Shown: positions 62,214 to 64,000 of the stretch, piece by piece
How the letters are laid out: the number at the start of each line of letters is the position of its first letter
Position numbering within the stretch: position 1 is the stretch's first letter
Origin: Geomicrobium sediminis
GTDB lineage: Bacteria; Bacillota; Bacilli; Bacillales; Marinococcaceae
Assembly (NCBI RefSeq): GCF_016908595.1
Contig: NZ_JAFBEC010000012.1
Span: 1 to 64,000 of the forward strand
Length of the DNA: 64,000 nucleotides
Direction of reading: 5' to 3'
Program-made: the position numbers and the translations under genes
Notes under the pieces: generated by a model
The model's database searches: none
What the model was told of the DNA's origin: nothing
What the model saw: the letters and a program-made list of their open reading frames with translations, nothing else

Positions 62214-63666
62214 TCGCTTCGCTCACTCCTCCCATGTCTCCCGTTTCGGTCGCTACGCTGCCGCTGGCGACTGCCGTCGCCTGCGCTCCCTGCACTTCCG
62301 ACACCGTACGCTCGATTTCCTGTAAGAAATCATATCCTCTGGGTACAAGTGGCGTGTAAAACTCCGAGATCAGAGAATTTCCTGTGTCTGCATAGCCCCG
62401 ACCTTTGATATTCTTAAAGATAAATGTCTTGTCGGTATCGCCAAACATCATTCCGTAACCTGATTCAGACATTTTCCCTAACGCCACTCGAAAACTAAAT
62501 TGATCTCGTATTCCATCCGCCAAATACTTCGCATCTGGACGCTGAGCAGCTAGGATTAAAAAATAGCCCATTTGCCGACCCAGCATCACCAATTGTTTCA
62601 TGTATTCTAAAGCTTTCATTTGATCTTCACGTTTCAACATTTCCATAAAAGCTACATACTCATCAAAGACTATAAAAACAGGTGGTAACCCTACATCAGC
62701 ATAGTTCCCACCTGTTTGATAATTAGGCATTTTCTTCATGTCCTCTGATCGCTGCAACATTTCTTTCACTGATTTACGCAGGGTCATCATGATACCTGTA
62801 CTCTTCGAAAAGACAGTACCTTCTGGCATCACCGTTTCTAAATCAGCAAGATCAGAATTTTTTGGGTCTAAGACTCGCAGATCCGCACCTGATTTCAGTA
62901 ATGCATCAATCATTGTCAGGATAAAATACGTTTTCCCTCCACCTGTACCACCCGCAATGAGCATGTGAGGTAATGAATCAAACTTCCATTCCACATGTTT
63001 CATTAATTTCATTGAACCGTTTTCTGCTTTCACTTCATCAATGGGGATACGGTTCTTTTGCACGTCATACAGAAACTTAAAACAAACAAAGTTCTCTTCG
63101 ATTTCCCGTTCAACTAAATCACAATACAAACCATTCTCTAATTCTTCACCCAGTTCCAAAAAACGTTTTTGAAATCGGCTCATATCCATGGAAATTCTGA
63201 CAAAAATATAACCCTTTTTCACTTGATAATACGAACGTGGAAAATAAGTGACTTTTGTTTTCGTCACCTTTTTATCATTCGGATTCCAAACCGATTCAGT
63301 GGTTACATTCTCCTTTTCGATAAAGCGATTTGAAATGAACATTCTTGCGATTTTTTGTTTGTGCCAAATACGTTTGAAACGTTCATAGAAACAAAAATAA
63401 GCCGTTGCTACAGCAACAAGACCAGTTACTAACGCTATACCAAGTCCTTTTCCTAATAACGCCCAATTCCATTCACTAACGCTACGCAACGTTTCCCACT
63501 GAAACCATTCATTTAAATTTACCAAGCCTTCTCTGTGATAAAAGGCAAGTGTTGCTAAAAACACAGGGATGAATATGGCTAACCCTGCTTGCAAGATCGC
63601 ATATTGCATACTTGGCTTTATACGATGACCTCGATATTTCCATAGACGGCGCTTTATAAACTCCAT
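62182..63666 (-). CDS. conQ: ConQ-like coupling protein (FtsK/SpoIIIE-type)
   Basis: A 494-residue membrane ATPase that brings the relaxase-DNA complex to the mating channel. Two N-terminal helices (residues 20-40 and 70-90), then a motor domain with Walker A GGTGGGKTYF (about 237), Walker B PVFIVFDEYVAFME (about 325) and LGRQMGYFLILAAQRPDA. ATG follows GGTAGGTG. Its stop lies in the oriT loop, overlapping nicK. Confidence 0.94.
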   Translation of the reverse strand: MEFIKRRLWKYRGHRIKPSMQYAILQAGLAIFIPVFLATLAFYHREGLVNLNEWFQWETLRSVSEWNWALLGKGLGIALVTGLVAVATAYFCFYERFKRIWHKQKIARMFISNRFIEKENVTTESVWNPNDKKVTKTKVTYFPRSYYQVKKGYIFVRISMDMSRFQKRFLELGEELENGLYCDLVEREIEENFVCFKFLYDVQKNRIPIDEVKAENGSMKLMKHVEWKFDSLPHMLIAGGTGGGKTYFILTMIDALLKSGADLRVLDPKNSDLADLETVMPEGTVFSKSTGIMMTLRKSVKEMLQRSEDMKKMPNYQTGGNYADVGLPPVFIVFDEYVAFMEMLKREDQMKALEYMKQLVMLGRQMGYFLILAAQRPDAKYLADGIRDQFSFRVALGKMSESGYGMMFGDTDKTFIFKNIKGRGYADTGNSLISEFYTPLVPRGYDFLQEIERTVSEVQGAQATAVASGSVATETGDMGGVSEANDDPTRTPPS

Positions 63667-63686
63667 TGTTTTGTATCACCTACCAA

Positions 63687-63863
63687 TCAAGGGAACCTAT
63701 AATCAACTTGCCCTGATACAATATCCCAGTAAACAATCATGGTTTCACCGTTTGTATCCGTGATTAAACGTCCATATGGGAAAAGTGGGCAGCTTTCAAT
63801 CTCGATCTCACACATTATGAAATTTTCTTCAATCCAGCCAAGCACATCAGCTGAATGATCCAT
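63687..63863 (-). CDS. small protein of unknown function before conQ
   Basis: The frame gives 58 residues from the ATG at 63863 (after GGGGTGAG): MDHSADVLGWIEENFIMCEI ... VYWDIVSGQVDYRFP. A longer frame from a GTG at 63914 would start inside a terminator hairpin and is not favoured. No relative is recognised; ICEBs1 has no gene at this point. Confidence 0.6.
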   Translation of the reverse strand: MDHSADVLGWIEENFIMCEIEIESCPLFPYGRLITDTNGETMIVYWDIVSGQVDYRFP

Positions 63864-63879
63864 TTGCTCACCCCAAATA

Positions 63880-63918
63880 TAAAAAGCGTGCCAGTTGTGT
63901 TCAGTAACTAGCACGCTT
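63880..63918 (-). terminator. terminator-like hairpin between the helP-like gene and conQ operon
   Basis: On the minus strand AAGCGTGC pairs with GCACGCTT around a loop with CTAG/CTGG extension, followed by TTTTAT. It could attenuate transcription into the conjugation operon from upstream. Confidence 0.75.
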
Positions 63919-63926
63919 CCATTCTT

Positions 63927-64000
63927 TTACTTTTTATCTGCACCCGTACCCACTGGTTCTTTGGCAGTATCTTTGTCCGCATCCGCTTTCTTCCCGATTG
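63927..64000 (-). CDS. 3' end of a gene running off the right edge, possibly helP (YdcP-like)
   Basis: Only about 24 codons are inside the window: IGKKADADKDTAKEPVGTG and ADKK then stop. The charged tail and its place directly before conQ fit YdcP/HelP (DUF961) of ICEBs1, but the fragment is too short to identify. Confidence 0.5.
   Translation of the reverse strand, partial: IGKKADADKDTAKEPVGTGADKK

Noticed and set aside
63687-63914. 75-residue version of the small gene before conQ
   Set aside because: Its GTG would lie inside the arm of a terminator hairpin, and a better start with GGGGTGAG lies at 63863.

Overview
The window reads as a chromosome segment of a low-GC Gram-positive Bacillaceae bacterium, plausibly an alkaliphilic or halotolerant Bacillus relative. 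Supporting signs are a Bacillus-type rRNA/tRNA cluster, pdxS-pdxT with a divergent MocR-type pdxR, a T-box leader, cre sites, Zur and CsoR-like operators, many acidic lipoproteins, and an ICEBs1-type conjugative element in a tRNA-Leu gene. The genus is an inference.

Host part (1-39687). The left edge is the 5' end of a 16S rRNA gene preceded by two promoters and tRNA-Ile, -Gly, -Pro and -Arg, all on the minus strand. Next come pyridoxal phosphate synthesis (pdxS, pdxT, pdxR), a transglutaminase-like lipoprotein, chromate transporter chrA, an MFS exporter behind a T-box leader, an unusual operon (ThDP enzyme, carboxymuconolactone decarboxylase-like protein, small unknown protein, chemotaxis receptor), modAB without modC, a TipA-like MerR regulator and a nitronate monooxygenase-like enzyme. 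The last two genes end inside copies of a 39-nt-period palindromic repeat. A 2-keto-3-deoxygluconate module follows (IclR regulator, TctCBA transporter, KDG kinase, KDPG aldolase) with IclR-type operators and a perfect cre. A copper operon (copA, YtkA-like protein, glutaredoxin-like protein, copZ) and a MATE exporter each have a G-tract operator. A poly-gamma-glutamate operon (pgsB, pgsC, a 40-codon membrane peptide, ggt) lacks pgsA. The host part closes with a methyltransferase, an MFS carrier, formamidase with an FmdB-like zinc ribbon, a double-GNAT protein, a Zur-controlled rpsN2-zinT pair and a DUF418 membrane protein.

Integrative element (about 39688 to beyond 64000). A 3' half of tRNA-Leu(GAG) marks one end of an ICEBs1-like element; its other end lies outside the window. 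Inward from this end are a broken VOC-fold gene, a large PHP-domain/ABC-ATPase protein (candidate defence gene), a truncated gene, and a metal/redox cargo: SCO1, YtkA-like lipoprotein, flavoprotein, CadD, CadA, CadC, a TlpA-like thioredoxin and CcdA. The conjugation module runs on the minus strand in ICEBs1 order from the right edge: end of a helP-like gene, small protein, conQ, oriT within nicK, candidate sso, small genes in the ydcS/ydcT/yddA positions, conB, conC, conD, conE, a frameshifted yddF (DUF1874), conG, a CwlT-like hydrolase with an M23 rather than NlpC/P60 domain, yddI and a yddJ-like exclusion lipoprotein.

The points most worth following are the frameshifted DUF1874/AcrIII-1-family gene, the PHP-ATPase at the attachment site, the T-box-controlled exporter, the repeat that supplies C-termini to two genes, the conserved oriT, and the re-engineered CwlT.
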